From Gemmatimonadota bacterium (GTDB lineage Bacteria > Latescibacterota > UBA2968 > UBA8231), in assembly GCA_009840005.1 (NCBI GenBank), contig VXOR01000025.1, forward strand, positions 1 to 64,000: 64,000 nt of DNA, given 5' to 3'. The notes under the pieces were generated by a model, which searched no databases, was not told the origin of the DNA, and saw only the letters and a list, made by a program, of their open reading frames with translations. Every line of letters begins with the position of its first letter. Positions within the stretch are counted from its first letter, which is position 1. The position numbers were made by a program, and so were the translations under genes. Positions 44,315-54,151 of the stretch are shown here, piece after piece.

Positions 44315-44369
44315 CAAAAATAGAAGCGGATCTCAGACACAAGCTATGTGCTTGTTCTAGATCCGCTTC
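44315..44369 (-). terminator. Rho-independent terminator after tRNA-Ala
   Basis: On the minus strand, GAAGCGGATCT and AGATCCGCTTC arms (44369-44359 and 44333-44323) enclose a 25-base apex that forms an inner stem (AACAAGC/GCTTGTG), and a TATTTTTGT tract follows. It ends the tRNA-Ala transcript before the TIM-barrel gene. Confidence 0.85.
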
Positions 44370-44384
44370 GCTGTTACACTTAAA

Positions 44385-44460
44385 TGGTGGAGCTGATCGG
44401 GATCGAACCGACGACCTCAGGCTTGCAAAGCCCGCGCTCTCCCAGCTGAGCTACAGCCCC
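44385..44460 (-). tRNA. tRNA-Ala (anticodon UGC)
   Basis: The 76-base cloverleaf fits well: acceptor GGGGCTG with CAGCTCC, D stem GCTC/GAGC, anticodon stem CGGGC/GCCTG with loop TTTGCAA, T-arm GTCGG TTCGATC CCGAT. The discriminator A is followed by an encoded CCA. The anticodon TGC in the loop reads alanine codons. A terminator lies 15 bases beyond its 3' end. Confidence 0.95.
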
Positions 44461-44526
44461 ATATTTTTAGCCCACCCCCCCTTTTAGAGCCACAAACAAA
44501 GAAACCGTGACTTACGTTATGAGGTT

Positions 44527-44555
44527 AAAAAAATACGCAGCACAGCTAGCTGCGT
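44527..44555 (-). terminator. Terminator-like hairpin upstream of thiolase
   Basis: ACGCAGC (44535-44541) and GCTGCGT (44549-44555) form a 7-bp stem with a 7-base loop; on the minus strand it is followed by ATTTTTTT. It would stop transcription coming from antisense to thiolase. No minus-strand gene is directly upstream, so it may instead lie in the thiolase leader on the other strand. Confidence 0.5.
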
Positions 44556-44576
44556 CAACGAAATAGAGGTGAAACC

Positions 44577-45758
44577 ATGGCAGATCCAGTTGTAGTTAGC
44601 GCCCGGCGTACAGCCACGGGCCGCTTTGGCGGCGCATTGCAAGACGTGACGGCGGCGGAGCTGGGCGGCAAGGTGCTTGCCGCTGCATTGGCGGAGTACC
44701 AAGTGGAAGCGAGCGAAGTGGATGAGGTGTTGATGGGCATGGTGTATCAGGGCGGGGCCGGGGCCAATCCGGCGCGCCAAGCGGCCATCGCTGCCGGGCT
44801 GCCGTACGAGGTACCGTCGATGACGGTCAACAAGCTATGCGGCTCGGGGCTGAAGGCGGTTGCGCTGGCCGCCCAGAGCCTACGAGCCGGCGAGGCCGAG
44901 GTAGTGCTGGCAGGGGGCATGGAGAATATGAGCCAGGCACCCTATGTCTTGCACGGGGGACGGTGGGGACAGCGACTGGGGCACGGCCAAGTCGAGGACA
45001 TGCTGCTGCTCGATGGGCTGTGGGATTGTTTTTACGATTGCCACATGGGGATTACAGCGGAAAACTTGGCCGCAGAATACGGGATTACCCGCGCCGAGCA
45101 GGACCAGTTCGCCGCGCGGAGCCAACAGCGATGGGCCAGCGCCCAAGAGCAGGAGGCATTTGCCGACCAGATTGTGCCCATCCCCATCGCGCAAAAAGGC
45201 GGAGAGACCGTCTTTGCAACAGATGAGCATCCGCGTCCCGGTACCACTGCCGAGCAGCTAAGTCAGCTCAAACCAGCGTTCAAGAAAGACGGGACCGTGA
45301 CTGCGGGCAATGCTTCGGGGATCAACGATGGAGCCGCGGCGCTGCTGTTGATGACTGAAGAAGGGGCCAAGGCGCGCGGGTTGGTGCCGCTGGCCTATCT
45401 GCGGGGAACGGCCAGTGCTGGCGTCGATCCCCGCATTATGGGCATCGGTCCGGCACCCGCGATCCGCAAGCTGTTGGCCCAGACCGGTACCCGGCTCGAA
45501 GATGTGGATCGGATCGAACTCAACGAAGCGTTCGCCGCCCAGAGCTTGGCCGTGGGCCGGGAGTTGGATTGGGACTGGGATAAGGTCAACGTCCAAGGCG
45601 GAGCCATTGCCATCGGCCACGCAGTCGGTGCCAGCGGCGCGCGCATTGCCACCACGCTTTTACACCAGATGCAGCAGCACAGCGTCAGGCTGGGTATAGC
45701 TGCGCTGTGCATTGGCGGGGGAATGGGCATTGCCGCGCTCTTTGAGCGAGCAGGATAA
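44577..45758 (+). CDS. Thiolase (acetyl-CoA acetyltransferase)
   Basis: The 393-residue protein has all thiolase signatures: [33 protein letters not shown] with the acyl-accepting Cys88, [13 protein letters not shown], the [11 protein letters not shown] motif, [16 protein letters not shown] with the catalytic histidine, and [15 protein letters not shown] with the second cysteine. It condenses or cleaves acetyl-CoA units. Length and the [10 protein letters not shown] form match the biosynthetic AtoB/PhaA group. An AGAGGTGAAACC stretch precedes the start. No fatty-acid gene is adjacent. Confidence 0.95.
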   Translation: MADPVVVSARRTATGRFGGALQDVTAAELGGKVLAAALAEYQVEASEVDEVLMGMVYQGGAGANPARQAAIAAGLPYEVPSMTVNKLCGSGLKAVALAAQSLRAGEAEVVLAGGMENMSQAPYVLHGGRWGQRLGHGQVEDMLLLDGLWDCFYDCHMGITAENLAAEYGITRAEQDQFAARSQQRWASAQEQEAFADQIVPIPIAQKGGETVFATDEHPRPGTTAEQLSQLKPAFKKDGTVTAGNASGINDGAAALLLMTEEGAKARGLVPLAYLRGTASAGVDPRIMGIGPAPAIRKLLAQTGTRLEDVDRIELNEAFAAQSLAVGRELDWDWDKVNVQGGAIAIGHAVGASGARIATTLLHQMQQHSVRLGIAALCIGGGMGIAALFERAG

Positions 45759-45825
45759 GCGCGGGCTAGGCGCGGCGCGTCTCGTTCGTCTGCCGACTGC
45801 ACCCGCCTGCGCCCGCGCACATTCC

Positions 45826-45872
45826 CTTCGGCTGAGCTCAGGACTTCGGCGAGCTCAGTCGAGTCGTCGAAG
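45826..45872. repeat. Palindromic repeat (probable dispersed element)
   Basis: CTGAGCTC at 45832-45839 and GAGCTCAG at 45851-45858 are perfect inverted arms inside a larger CTTCG...CGAAG frame. Similar GAGCTCAGTCGAG palindromes are scattered in intergenic regions of many high-GC bacterial genomes. Only this copy was seen in the window. It could act as a bidirectional terminator between thiolase and ssb. Confidence 0.55.
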
Positions 45873-45878
45873 CCTTGC

Positions 45879-46280
45879 TCAAGCCGCTTGAAGGGCAGTT
45901 TCGTGCTGCACGTTTTCCTCCTGCATGTCTTCTGCATCTCTTTCCAGAACTTGCAGGTTCCGCACCTGCACTTGGACGCGGAAGCGGGGCTGGTTGTCGC
46001 TATCGCGCCAAGAGTGGCTTTGCAGGCGGCCGGTAATAAAAACCGGTGTGCCCTTGTGCAGGCGTTTGGCCAAGGTCTCGGCGGCTTTCTGCCAGAGGAC
46101 GATGTCGAAGAAGGAGGTCTCCTCTTGCCATTCTTGATTGCGGTCGCGGTAGGAGCGGTTGACGGCGATCCGCCCCCGCAAGCGAGCGGCACCGTTGTCC
46201 ATGAAGCGGAAGTCGGGGTCTTGCACCAAGCGGCCGCTGAGGGCGACTTGGTTGATGTTGGGCATCCGTAAGGTCGGCAT
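45879..46280 (-). CDS. ssb: Single-stranded DNA-binding protein
   Basis: The 133-residue protein has an OB fold (MPNINQVALSGRLVQDPDFRFMDNGAARLRGRIAVNR, ETSFFDIVLWQKAAETLAKRL, GTPVFITGRLQSHSW). The C-terminus is short and acidic (DAEDMQEENVQHETALQAA) but does not end in the DDDIPF-like tip that recruits partners. It is smaller than the main SSB of most bacteria, so it may be a second, specialised copy. An AGGAGG site precedes the ATG. Confidence 0.87.
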   Translation of the reverse strand: MPTLRMPNINQVALSGRLVQDPDFRFMDNGAARLRGRIAVNRSYRDRNQEWQEETSFFDIVLWQKAAETLAKRLHKGTPVFITGRLQSHSWRDSDNQPRFRVQVQVRNLQVLERDAEDMQEENVQHETALQAA

Positions 46281-46321
46281 GGGGTTCCTCCTGAAAGATG
46301 AACGTGGATGAATGGGTGAGG

Positions 46322-46337
46322 GTCCGTTGGCGGACCG
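46322..46337 (-). repeat. Hairpin in the ssb-methylase intergenic region
   Basis: GGTCCG and CGGACC (six bases each) flank TTGG. It lies about 42-57 bases upstream of the ssb start, in its untranslated leader or promoter. The remaining 46338-46467 shows no convincing promoter for either divergent gene. Confidence 0.35.
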
Positions 46338-46467
46338 CGTGACTAGCGTGTTAGCAGAAAGTGTGCCAGCGAGCCGCTTGAGTCCATAAAAATTTGTCCA
46401 GCAATTCGTTATGTAGGTTTTTTAACAAACTGCAATAAGTAGCTATTGCCCCAAATGGGATACACTA

Positions 46468-47931
46468 ATGAGTAACGGAGGAAACGCGAAGATCCTAGCG
46501 CAGCACTTTACGCCTCCAGCAGTCGCGCAGTTGGTTTGGGACGCGGTACACACGCTCGCGGGAAAAGAGTTGGGGGCTGGAGCGCGCGTGATTGATCCAG
46601 CCGCGGGTGCAGGAGCGTTGTTGGGCGTTGTCGGACGAGCCTACCAGACCACAGGCATTGAGATTGACGCGGGGCTAGCCGAGCGGGGACGCAGCCAAGC
46701 GGATCGCTTTTACACCGGAGACGGCTTGCTCGGCACCTTACCCGAGGTGGCGGATGAGACGTTCGATTGCGTGTTGGTCAATCCGCCTTTTGGCAAGTTG
46801 GGGCCGATGTTGCCCTTGCTGGGGACCGATGGCCCCGGTCGGCTCGCCCAGCGCTTCGAGCTGCTCGATAGACAAAAGCAGATGCGCTCCTTCCCGGTGG
46901 AGTTGCTTTTTATTGAGCGCGCGCTGCAACTGACCCGGCCCACTGGTTGGATAGCCCTGATATTGCCCGAAGGATTTCTCGCCAATTCCCGGCGGCAGGG
47001 CGCGCGAGACTGGTTGTTAGCGCACGCTGAGGTGCGGGCTGTCGTCGCCCTGCCTGGAGCCTTCAACAAGGTGCAGACGGCCTTGGTCGTCTTGCGCCGC
47101 AGCAAGTCACTGACCCGGCCCAAGGCGCGGCTGATCGCACCAGTCGGGAAGAGGCCGAGCGAGCAGTACGCGCAACACGTCCGGCTCTTACTCAGCGCGT
47201 CGGCTCGCCGTGCGCCGGAGGCCGCGCTTCTGAGCGTAGGGCAGCGCGCGTTGTGCGCCCAGCGTTGGGATCCGCGGTTCTGGCAGGGGCGCGCTGCCGT
47301 GCGCCGCTTGGCGAGTTGCTTGCGACTGGTCCCGTTGGGGGAGTACATCTGCCATTTGACGTACGGGCCGATTGTCACGGGCAGCCGCCCTCAGCACGTA
47401 GAGACCGGAGTGCCGGTCATTCGGCAGGGCGACATCGCCGAAACCGGGCTCGACGAGCGCGCGCTGTTGTGCGTCGCGCCCGCAGGAGCGCACGATCCCC
47501 CGCGCAGCCGTGTGCGCCCCGGGGACTTGCTGTTGTCGCGGTCTGGGGCCGGGGCCTTGGGCCGGAATCGCCTCGCGGTCTATTTGGGGAGCAAGCCGGC
47601 CAATGTGGGTTGCTTTGTCGATTTGATTCGCTTCGAGGGGCTCAATCCGTTTTACGCTTGGTTTTTTTTCAAAACGCGGCTGGGACGAGAGCAGATCGCC
47701 GCCTACGCCAACGGAGTGGGCACGCCGAATATCAGCTTTAGCGAAATTCGCGCGTTGCAGATTGCGGCTTTGCCCACGGCCTATCAGGACGGGCTCGAAA
47801 GGCGCTATCGGGAGCAAGTGTGGCCCCTGCACTGCCGCCGCGAGCGGGCGGACATTCGCGCCGAGGCCGAGCGGTGCTTCCGCGCCATCGTCGGCGACCT
47901 AGAAGACTACCTACAGACGCGACGCCAATAG
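46468..47931 (+). CDS. Fused N6-adenine methylase and HsdS-type specificity domain
   Basis: The 487-residue protein joins a type I-like N6 adenine DNA methylase to a target-recognition domain. Residues 43-50 (DPAAGAGA) form the SAM motif and 105-108 (NPPF) the catalytic motif IV. FPVELLFIERALQLTRPTGWIALILPEGFLAN matches HsdM. From about residue 285 the LVPLGEYICHLTYG start and VRPGDLLLSRSGAGALGRNRLAVYL, then ISFSEIRALQIAALP, match one HsdS half. An endonuclease domain is absent at either end and no nuclease gene lies next to it, so this looks like a solitary modification enzyme that could regulate genes or have lost its nuclease. Confidence 0.85.
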   Translation: MSNGGNAKILAQHFTPPAVAQLVWDAVHTLAGKELGAGARVIDPAAGAGALLGVVGRAYQTTGIEIDAGLAERGRSQADRFYTGDGLLGTLPEVADETFDCVLVNPPFGKLGPMLPLLGTDGPGRLAQRFELLDRQKQMRSFPVELLFIERALQLTRPTGWIALILPEGFLANSRRQGARDWLLAHAEVRAVVALPGAFNKVQTALVVLRRSKSLTRPKARLIAPVGKRPSEQYAQHVRLLLSASARRAPEAALLSVGQRALCAQRWDPRFWQGRAAVRRLASCLRLVPLGEYICHLTYGPIVTGSRPQHVETGVPVIRQGDIAETGLDERALLCVAPAGAHDPPRSRVRPGDLLLSRSGAGALGRNRLAVYLGSKPANVGCFVDLIRFEGLNPFYAWFFFKTRLGREQIAAYANGVGTPNISFSEIRALQIAALPTAYQDGLERRYREQVWPLHCRRERADIRAEAERCFRAIVGDLEDYLQTRRQ

Positions 47932-47987
47932 ACACGACCTCTGCGTAGCTCTATCGCCAACGCCCATCGAATCGTATTTTATCAACT

Positions 47988-50048
47988 ATGTCTGATCCCA
48001 AGCACACCAACCGCCTCGCCGCCGAATCCAGTCCGTACTTGCGCCAGCACGCCCACAATCCCGTCGATTGGTATCCTTGGGGTGATGAGGCGCTGGCTGC
48101 GGCCCGGGCCGCCGACCGGCCCATCTTGCTCTCAGTGGGGTATTCGGCCTGTCATTGGTGCCACGTCATGGAGCGCGAATCCTTTGAAAACGAACGGATC
48201 GCCCAGCGCATGAACGAGCACTTTATCAATATCAAGGTCGATCGCGAGGAACGGCCCGATGTCGATGAGATTTACATGACGGCCGTGCAGGCCATGACCG
48301 GCCAGGGGGGCTGGCCGATGACGGTGTTTCTGACGCCGGATTTGCAGCCTTTTTACGGCGGGACGTACTTCCCACCCGAAGACCGTCACGGGCGGCCGGG
48401 CTTTCCGAGGGTGCTGCAAGCGATAGCGGATTACTACCGGGAAAACCGCGCTGGCGTCGCCGAAAAGACTGCCGAACTGATGCGCGCGCTCCAGCAGCAC
48501 GCCGAGTTTTTGACGCCGGGCGGCGTCCCCGGAGAAGAGGTCCTCGACGGAGCCTGTGCGCAGCTCAAATCCACGTATGACGCTAGATTTGGCGGATTTG
48601 GCGGTGCGCCCAAATTCCCGCCGAGCATGAGCGTATCCCTGCTGTTGCGGCGCTATGTTAGACGAGGCGACCAACGCGCGCTAGCAATCGCTGAACACAC
48701 GCTCAAGCGCATGGCTAGGGGAGGGATGTACGACCAGCTTGGCGGGGGTTTTCACCGCTATTCGGTAGATGAGCGCTGGCTCGTGCCCCACTTCGAGAAA
48801 ATGCTCTACGACAACGCCTTGTTGGTGTGGACGTATCTCGAAGCCTATCAGGCGACTCAAGACGAATTCTACCGCGAGGTCGTCGAGCACACCCTCGGCT
48901 ATGTGCTGCGCGAGATGACGCAGCCCGAAGGCGGCTTCTACGCGGCGCAGGACGCGGACAGCGAGGGCGAGGAAGGTCTGTTTTTTACTTGGCTCTTAGA
49001 GGAGATTGAGGACTTGTTGGGCGAAGAAGATGCTGCGCTTTTTGTCCGCTATTACGGCGTTGTGCCCGAGGGCAATTTTGAGCACGGGCGCAATATCTTG
49101 CACGTGGAAAACGAGCTAGAGGGCGTTGTGCGCTTCCTCAACGTAGAGCCGGAGCGGCTAGCGCAAGTCGTAGAGCGCGGGTGCAAGGTACTGCTTGCGG
49201 CGCGGCAACAGCGCGTTGCCCCCGGGCGCGACGACAAAATTCTGACGGCTTGGAACGGACTGATGATCAGCGCGATGGCCCGCGCCTATCAGGTTATTGG
49301 GGAGGATCGCTACCTGCGAGCGGCTGTCGAGGCGGCCGACTTTATTTTACAACGCATGGTCTGCGATGGCTGTCTCCTGCACACCTACAAGGATGGTCGG
49401 GCGCGGATTCCGGCCTATCAGGACGATTACGCTTGTCTGGTCAACGGCTTGCTCGACCTGTATGAGGCGAGTTTTGAGTTGCGTTTCTTTGCCGCCGCCG
49501 AGCACTGGGCCGGCGAGATGATTGCGCGGTTTTGGGATGGGGAACACCGGGGATTTTTCTATGCAGGGGCCGAGGCGACTGACTTGATCGTGCGTACTAA
49601 GAACCCGTTTGACAACGCCACGCCCTCGGGTAACTCGCTGGGTGCGTTGGCGCTGTTGCGCTTGGGGGCGATGAAGGGCGATCAGGCGTTATGGCAGCAG
49701 GGCGAGCAAACGCTGGTCCTCTTCGAGCAGCTATTGCGCCGCGCTCCTGCCGCTGGGGCGCAAATGCTCTGCGTACTCGACTTTTACTTGGCTAGGCCCA
49801 CGGAGGTTGCCTTGGTGGGGGACCAAGCCGAGTGCCGCACTTTTGCCGCCGCACTGCACCGGTGCTTTGTGCCCAATAAGGTCGTGTTAGCTGCTGGCGT
49901 TGGAGCGGGTGAAGCTGAGGCTGCGTTGCCGCTGTTGGAAGGGAAGCTGGCGGTTGGTGGACGAGCGTACGTGTGCCGCGACGCGACGTGCTCGCGACCC
50001 CTAGCTACGGTTGCGGACTTGGTGGAGCAGCTAAAGGCCGAGGGATGA
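47988..50048 (+). CDS. YyaL/SSP411-type thioredoxin-domain protein (DUF255)
   Basis: The 686-residue protein opens with the YyaL pattern: [25 protein letters not shown], a thioredoxin-like segment [19 protein letters not shown] (CxxC as CHWC), [14 protein letters not shown], and [24 protein letters not shown]. Residues after about 200 form an (alpha/alpha)6 barrel ([33 protein letters not shown], then [21 protein letters not shown] helices). The family is conserved from bacteria to human SPATA20 but its activity is not known. cysK follows with a four-base overlap. Confidence 0.93.
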   Translation: MSDPKHTNRLAAESSPYLRQHAHNPVDWYPWGDEALAAARAADRPILLSVGYSACHWCHVMERESFENERIAQRMNEHFINIKVDREERPDVDEIYMTAVQAMTGQGGWPMTVFLTPDLQPFYGGTYFPPEDRHGRPGFPRVLQAIADYYRENRAGVAEKTAELMRALQQHAEFLTPGGVPGEEVLDGACAQLKSTYDARFGGFGGAPKFPPSMSVSLLLRRYVRRGDQRALAIAEHTLKRMARGGMYDQLGGGFHRYSVDERWLVPHFEKMLYDNALLVWTYLEAYQATQDEFYREVVEHTLGYVLREMTQPEGGFYAAQDADSEGEEGLFFTWLLEEIEDLLGEEDAALFVRYYGVVPEGNFEHGRNILHVENELEGVVRFLNVEPERLAQVVERGCKVLLAARQQRVAPGRDDKILTAWNGLMISAMARAYQVIGEDRYLRAAVEAADFILQRMVCDGCLLHTYKDGRARIPAYQDDYACLVNGLLDLYEASFELRFFAAAEHWAGEMIARFWDGEHRGFFYAGAEATDLIVRTKNPFDNATPSGNSLGALALLRLGAMKGDQALWQQGEQTLVLFEQLLRRAPAAGAQMLCVLDFYLARPTEVALVGDQAECRTFAAALHRCFVPNKVVLAAGVGAGEAEAALPLLEGKLAVGGRAYVCRDATCSRPLATVADLVEQLKAEG

Positions 50049-50998
50049 GCAAGCGCAAGATTGCAGACGACATGTTGCAGTTGGTGGGGGACACGCCGCT
50101 CGTGCGCCTCTACCGCGTCGCGCCGACCAACGGCAGCCAACTCTACGGCAAGCTCGAAGTGCGCAACCCAACTGGCAGCGTCAAAGACCGCATCGGCGTT
50201 AGCATGATCCGCGCCGCCGAGGCAGCCGGCCAGCTCAAAAAGGGCATGACCATCGTCGAGCCTACCAGCGGCAATACCGGGATCGCGTTGGCTCTCGTCG
50301 CGGCCGTCCTGGGCTACCGGCTGGTGTTGACCATGCCCGAGAGCATGAGCTTGGAGCGGCGACAAGTCATGGCCAGTTACGGTGCGGAGATTGTGCTGAC
50401 ACCCGCAGCCGAAGATATGCCCGGGGCCATCCGCAAGGCCGAAGAGTTCAAGGCGGCTGATCCCGCGGGCGTGTTTATTCCCCAGCAATTTTCTAACCCG
50501 GCCAACCCAGAGGCCCATCGCCGCACCACGGCCGAGGAAATTCTCGCGGCTACCGGAGGTGAGTTAGACGCCTTTGTTGCCGGGGTGGGGACTGGCGGTA
50601 CCATAACCGGCGTTGGGGAAGTGCTCAAGCAGGCCGTGCCAGACGTGCACATAGTAGCAGTCGAGCCTAAGCGCTCGCCCGTACTCTCGGGGGGCGCAGC
50701 TGATTTACACGGCATTCAGGGGATTGGCGCGGGTTTTGTGCCGGAAGTCCTCGATCGGGAACTGATCGACCAGGTCGTGCAGATAGACGACGACGAGGCT
50801 TTTCGCTACACCCGCCGCTTGGCCCGCGAGGAAGGGTTGCTGTTGGGGCCTTCATCTGGGGCCAATGTGGCGGCCAGTTTGCAAGTGGCTAGTGCTCTAG
50901 GCCCGGAGGCCCGTCTGGTGACCATGCTCTGCGATACGGGATTTCGCTATTTTAGCGTTGATGGGTTTATCGAATCAGTGGAGTCAGCGCAAGAGTAA
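50045..50998 (+). CDS. cysK: Cysteine synthase A (O-acetylserine sulfhydrylase)
   Basis: The 317-residue PLP enzyme has the CysK motifs [29 protein letters not shown] with the PLP lysine, [25 protein letters not shown] for the phosphate, and [12 protein letters not shown]. It makes cysteine from O-acetylserine and sulfide. The start at 50045 overlaps the stop of the YyaL-type gene (ATGA). A GAGG site precedes it. Neighbouring sulfur-transfer genes at 54-57 kb fit a cysteine/sulfur theme but are not in the same operon. Confidence 0.95.
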   Translation: MSKRKIADDMLQLVGDTPLVRLYRVAPTNGSQLYGKLEVRNPTGSVKDRIGVSMIRAAEAAGQLKKGMTIVEPTSGNTGIALALVAAVLGYRLVLTMPESMSLERRQVMASYGAEIVLTPAAEDMPGAIRKAEEFKAADPAGVFIPQQFSNPANPEAHRRTTAEEILAATGGELDAFVAGVGTGGTITGVGEVLKQAVPDVHIVAVEPKRSPVLSGGAADLHGIQGIGAGFVPEVLDRELIDQVVQIDDDEAFRYTRRLAREEGLLLGPSSGANVAASLQVASALGPEARLVTMLCDTGFRYFSVDGFIESVESAQE

Positions 50999-53512
50999 CA
51001 TCTTCGTCGTTTGGCGCACCGCGCCAGCGCGCATGATGAGCAAGTAGGTGCCGCTGGATAGCGCTCGTCCTTGATCGTCTTTTCCATCCCAATGAATTTG
51101 ATGCGTCCCCGCTTCCCGCTGCTGATGCAAGAGCGTGCGCACGGCTTGGCCGAGGACGTTGTATATGTGCAGTTCGACCGGGGTCTCGGCGGCGAGTGTG
51201 TAGGTAATCTGCGTCGAACCGTTGAAGGGGTTGGGGAAGGTCGGCGCTAGGGCGAAGTGGGTTGGGTGTTGGGACTCGATGGTGGGCCAAACCGGCTGTG
51301 TCAGCGCGATGCCGCGTGGATTCTGGCCGGTTGCGTAGTGGCCGACAACGGAGTCGCGCACGGCATCGACGATGTGGATCTCGTTGGAAAAGGAACTGGT
51401 GACGTACGCCTGCGTGCCGTCGGGCGAGAAGGCAATGGCCCGTGGATTGCGGCCGATGGCGAGCCTCTTGCGCAGGGTTCCGCTGGCCACATCGACGACT
51501 AGGAGGGAGCCTTCGCTATACGCGGTCAAATAGAGCTTGCGGCCATCTAGGCTAGGCGCGATGGCAAAGGTGCCGCTGACGTCTAAGTCGATGGTGCGTG
51601 CGACGGTTGCGTCATCGGCGTCGATAGCGGTCAAGCGGCCCGTGTCCATGCTGGTTACGTACAGCGTCTTGCCGTCGGGTGCGAGTGCGAGCGAGCGCGG
51701 CTTCGGTGGCACTGGGATGCGGCCAGTTATGCGGCCTTGCGGCGAGAGGACGAGGACTTGGCTACCAGCGATGTCGGTGGTGAATATCTTGTCGGCGGTG
51801 GCGGCAATGCCGTATAGTCCTTCACTCGTATCGGCGATCTCGATGGTGTGCGCTTGGCCTGACTCAACATCGACAATGGTCAGCGCATTCGTGCCCGAGT
51901 TGGTTGCGTAGAGCGTTTTGCCGTCGGGCGCGAGGGCTAGGTCGAGGGGCTGGACCGCGGTCTCGATGTGAGCTTGTACTTGGAAGGTCGCGGTGTCGAT
52001 GATGCGGAGGTCGTTCGAGGAGAGGTTGGATACGAAGAGTTGGTCACCGGCTAGGATCATTTGGATCGGTTCGTCGCCGACGGGGATGCGCGCTAGCTCG
52101 CGGCGGGTGCCCGTATCGACCACGCCGATGGCATCGTCGCCGCGTAAGGCAGTAAAGGCCAGCGGGGCTCCGGTCAGTTCGACGACGGTGAAGTCGAGCC
52201 AAGCGTCCGCATGGGGAAAGTACGAGACCTTGCCGTCGGCACCGCGGGCTTCGATTTGATAGGCGATGCGTGCGCCGACGTGCTGGCCGGGAATTTGGGC
52301 GACGAAGAGGCTGTCTTGCTGCTGCATTTGCAAGTGCTCGACGCTCCCGCCGTCAATCTGATAGAGGAGCCACACGCTGGCGGCATCGCGGGCTGCGACG
52401 CGCACTGGATAAGGACCTTGGGTATCGGGGGTGTTGGAGACTATGGCTATGGGGACTACGAAGGGATAGCCGGGGACGGCAAAATCGGAGATGAAATCGA
52501 CATCGTCGATGTGTTGGGCCGCGGCCAAGTCGAGGACGCGAGCGTAGGTGTCGTCGCGGGCGTTGTCGTAGAACTCCGCGGGGAATCCAGTGGCAAAACC
52601 AGTGAAAATGCCGCCGAAGTTCTCTTCGTTGATTGCTCCGGCAATAGGCGCTAGGCTCAGGCGGTAGCGGCCCGATGTCAAACCGTGCAGCCGGTAGTGC
52701 CCGACCGTGGCGGCACCTAGTTCGGCCCCCGAGACGGTGCTGAACAGTTCGCCGGTGTCGAGATTTTCGGCCATGATGTGCGTGCCGAAGAGTGGCTGTT
52801 GGTCGAAGTCGCGGACTTGGCCGGCGATACTGCCGACGCTGGCTTGATAGCCAATGGCCGGATAGAGAAAGCTGATGCCGGCGATGTCGTCGGGTTCGAG
52901 GGTTTGCGCCTCGCCGGAGTCGTCGCTGTGGTTGAAGGGGTTCATGGTTGGGCGGATATCTGGAGTGCCATCGAGCGGGGTGTGTTCAAGTCCGAGCAGG
53001 TGGCCGATTTCGTGGACGGCCACGTCTTTGAGATTTATCCAATTGCCGGGTTGAACAAATAGACCAGCGGAAAAGCGGAAGTCGCGCCCGTTAAAGATGA
53101 TGTCCGCATCGGTGATTTGGCCGGTCGCAAAATGGGACTGGATGCGGGTTATGGCGATGACGCCGGTTTCGGGTGGGGCGTCTAGATAGCGTCCTGTCTC
53201 GTCGAAGTAGATCAGGTTGCGCCTATCTCTTTGCGTTGGGACGCTGTTTTGGGTTGTGCCCTGATCGACAAATTCCACCCGTGCCGTAGCTACGTCGCTC
53301 CAGACCTGAAAACTCTCGCGGATCAACGCATGGGTCTGAGCAGGGGATAGATCGTCGGAACCAGCGGCGTGAAGCACAAAGGAAATGCGGTCGGGGCGGC
53401 TCCAGGTCTGCTGGACTTGGTTGCCAAATCGGGATTCAAAGGTCTGGATGAGGAAGCCGTGGCTGGGCATGGCGACGAGCAGGCCGCCGAGCAGTAGGCT
53501 GCTAGCGCGCAT
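50984..53512 (-). CDS. Secreted matrixin-like metalloprotease with beta-propeller and sorting domain
   Basis: The 842-residue protein begins with a signal peptide (ending near SHG). Residues about 40-215 are a metalloprotease domain with HEIGHLLGLEH (167-177), the zinc-binding motif of M10 metzincins, and a Met-turn-like PTMNPFNH. A Gly/Pro-rich carboxypeptidase-regulatory-like segment and a beta-strand linker follow. Residues about 440-740 form a YVTN-type beta-propeller (repeats of IDTATFQVQAHIETAVQPLDLALAPDGKTLYAT type). The last 90 residues are a FlgD-Ig/type IX sorting-like domain ending [21 protein letters not shown]. It converges on cysK with a 15-base overlap. Confidence 0.9.
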   Translation of the reverse strand: MRASSLLLGGLLVAMPSHGFLIQTFESRFGNQVQQTWSRPDRISFVLHAAGSDDLSPAQTHALIRESFQVWSDVATARVEFVDQGTTQNSVPTQRDRRNLIYFDETGRYLDAPPETGVIAITRIQSHFATGQITDADIIFNGRDFRFSAGLFVQPGNWINLKDVAVHEIGHLLGLEHTPLDGTPDIRPTMNPFNHSDDSGEAQTLEPDDIAGISFLYPAIGYQASVGSIAGQVRDFDQQPLFGTHIMAENLDTGELFSTVSGAELGAATVGHYRLHGLTSGRYRLSLAPIAGAINEENFGGIFTGFATGFPAEFYDNARDDTYARVLDLAAAQHIDDVDFISDFAVPGYPFVVPIAIVSNTPDTQGPYPVRVAARDAASVWLLYQIDGGSVEHLQMQQQDSLFVAQIPGQHVGARIAYQIEARGADGKVSYFPHADAWLDFTVVELTGAPLAFTALRGDDAIGVVDTGTRRELARIPVGDEPIQMILAGDQLFVSNLSSNDLRIIDTATFQVQAHIETAVQPLDLALAPDGKTLYATNSGTNALTIVDVESGQAHTIEIADTSEGLYGIAATADKIFTTDIAGSQVLVLSPQGRITGRIPVPPKPRSLALAPDGKTLYVTSMDTGRLTAIDADDATVARTIDLDVSGTFAIAPSLDGRKLYLTAYSEGSLLVVDVASGTLRKRLAIGRNPRAIAFSPDGTQAYVTSSFSNEIHIVDAVRDSVVGHYATGQNPRGIALTQPVWPTIESQHPTHFALAPTFPNPFNGSTQITYTLAAETPVELHIYNVLGQAVRTLLHQQREAGTHQIHWDGKDDQGRALSSGTYLLIMRAGAVRQTTKMLLLR

Positions 53513-54062
53513 TGTGTGTTTGGTTTTCAGTCAAGGCTCGCACCCGCGCCAAAAATTGATCGAGCAGCATACCTTGGACGGGTTCGTGGGGCGGTGCCTT
53601 TTTGGGTGCGCTGTGCGACTCGGTGTGCAGCGCAAGGCCGTCTAACTCTTGAAAGACGCGTGGTTTATTGGCGGCGCGGCGCTTGATGGCAAAGCGTCCT
53701 TGAGCTAGTCCGACTGGCCAGGCGTGTCCCAAGGCGTTCGCCGCGGTCAGAAAGAGCACCGCCTCGTCACCGGGGGCGAAGACGGGCATGCCAATGATGC
53801 GGGTAACAGCCCCTTGTAGATGGCCGCCGGGCAGGTGCAATTCCAGTTGCGCGATCGCCGGCCCTTTGATGACTTGGGAGACGGAAAACACGTAGCGGGT
53901 ATAAATCTGTCCGCGCACCCATTGGGGCTGGGCTTGGCGACAGACTCCGACGACGATGCGTTCGGCGTTGGCCGTCAGGGCCGCTAGGTCGAAGCGCTGG
54001 ACTGTCGTGGCTGCCAGCGGAGTGGTCAGCCAGACTAGACAGAATGCAATGCGTGCGATCAT
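53502..54062 (-). CDS. Secreted protein of unknown function, partner of metalloprotease
   Basis: The start at 54062 is fixed by GAGGAGA nine bases before it; the longer frame has no site. The 186-residue product starts with a signal peptide (MIARIAFCLVWLTTPLAATT) and continues with a beta-rich domain (ERIVVGVCRQAQPQWV, TRYVFSVSQVIKGPAIAQLELHLPGG, EAVLFLT). The pattern resembles small domains seen beside secreted proteases but I cannot name it. It overlaps the start of the protease gene by 11 bases, so they are translationally coupled; it may be an inhibitor, chaperone or cofactor. Confidence 0.7.
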   Translation of the reverse strand: MIARIAFCLVWLTTPLAATTVQRFDLAALTANAERIVVGVCRQAQPQWVRGQIYTRYVFSVSQVIKGPAIAQLELHLPGGHLQGAVTRIIGMPVFAPGDEAVLFLTAANALGHAWPVGLAQGRFAIKRRAANKPRVFQELDGLALHTESHSAPKKAPPHEPVQGMLLDQFLARVRALTENQTHNAR

Positions 54063-54151
54063 TGCGCTTATCTCCTCGGGTTTTCGGAGATGTAGGTTTA
54101 GCATATCTTTTTTATAGAATATAGGATAATAGGCTCTTTGGGGTCGATTCA

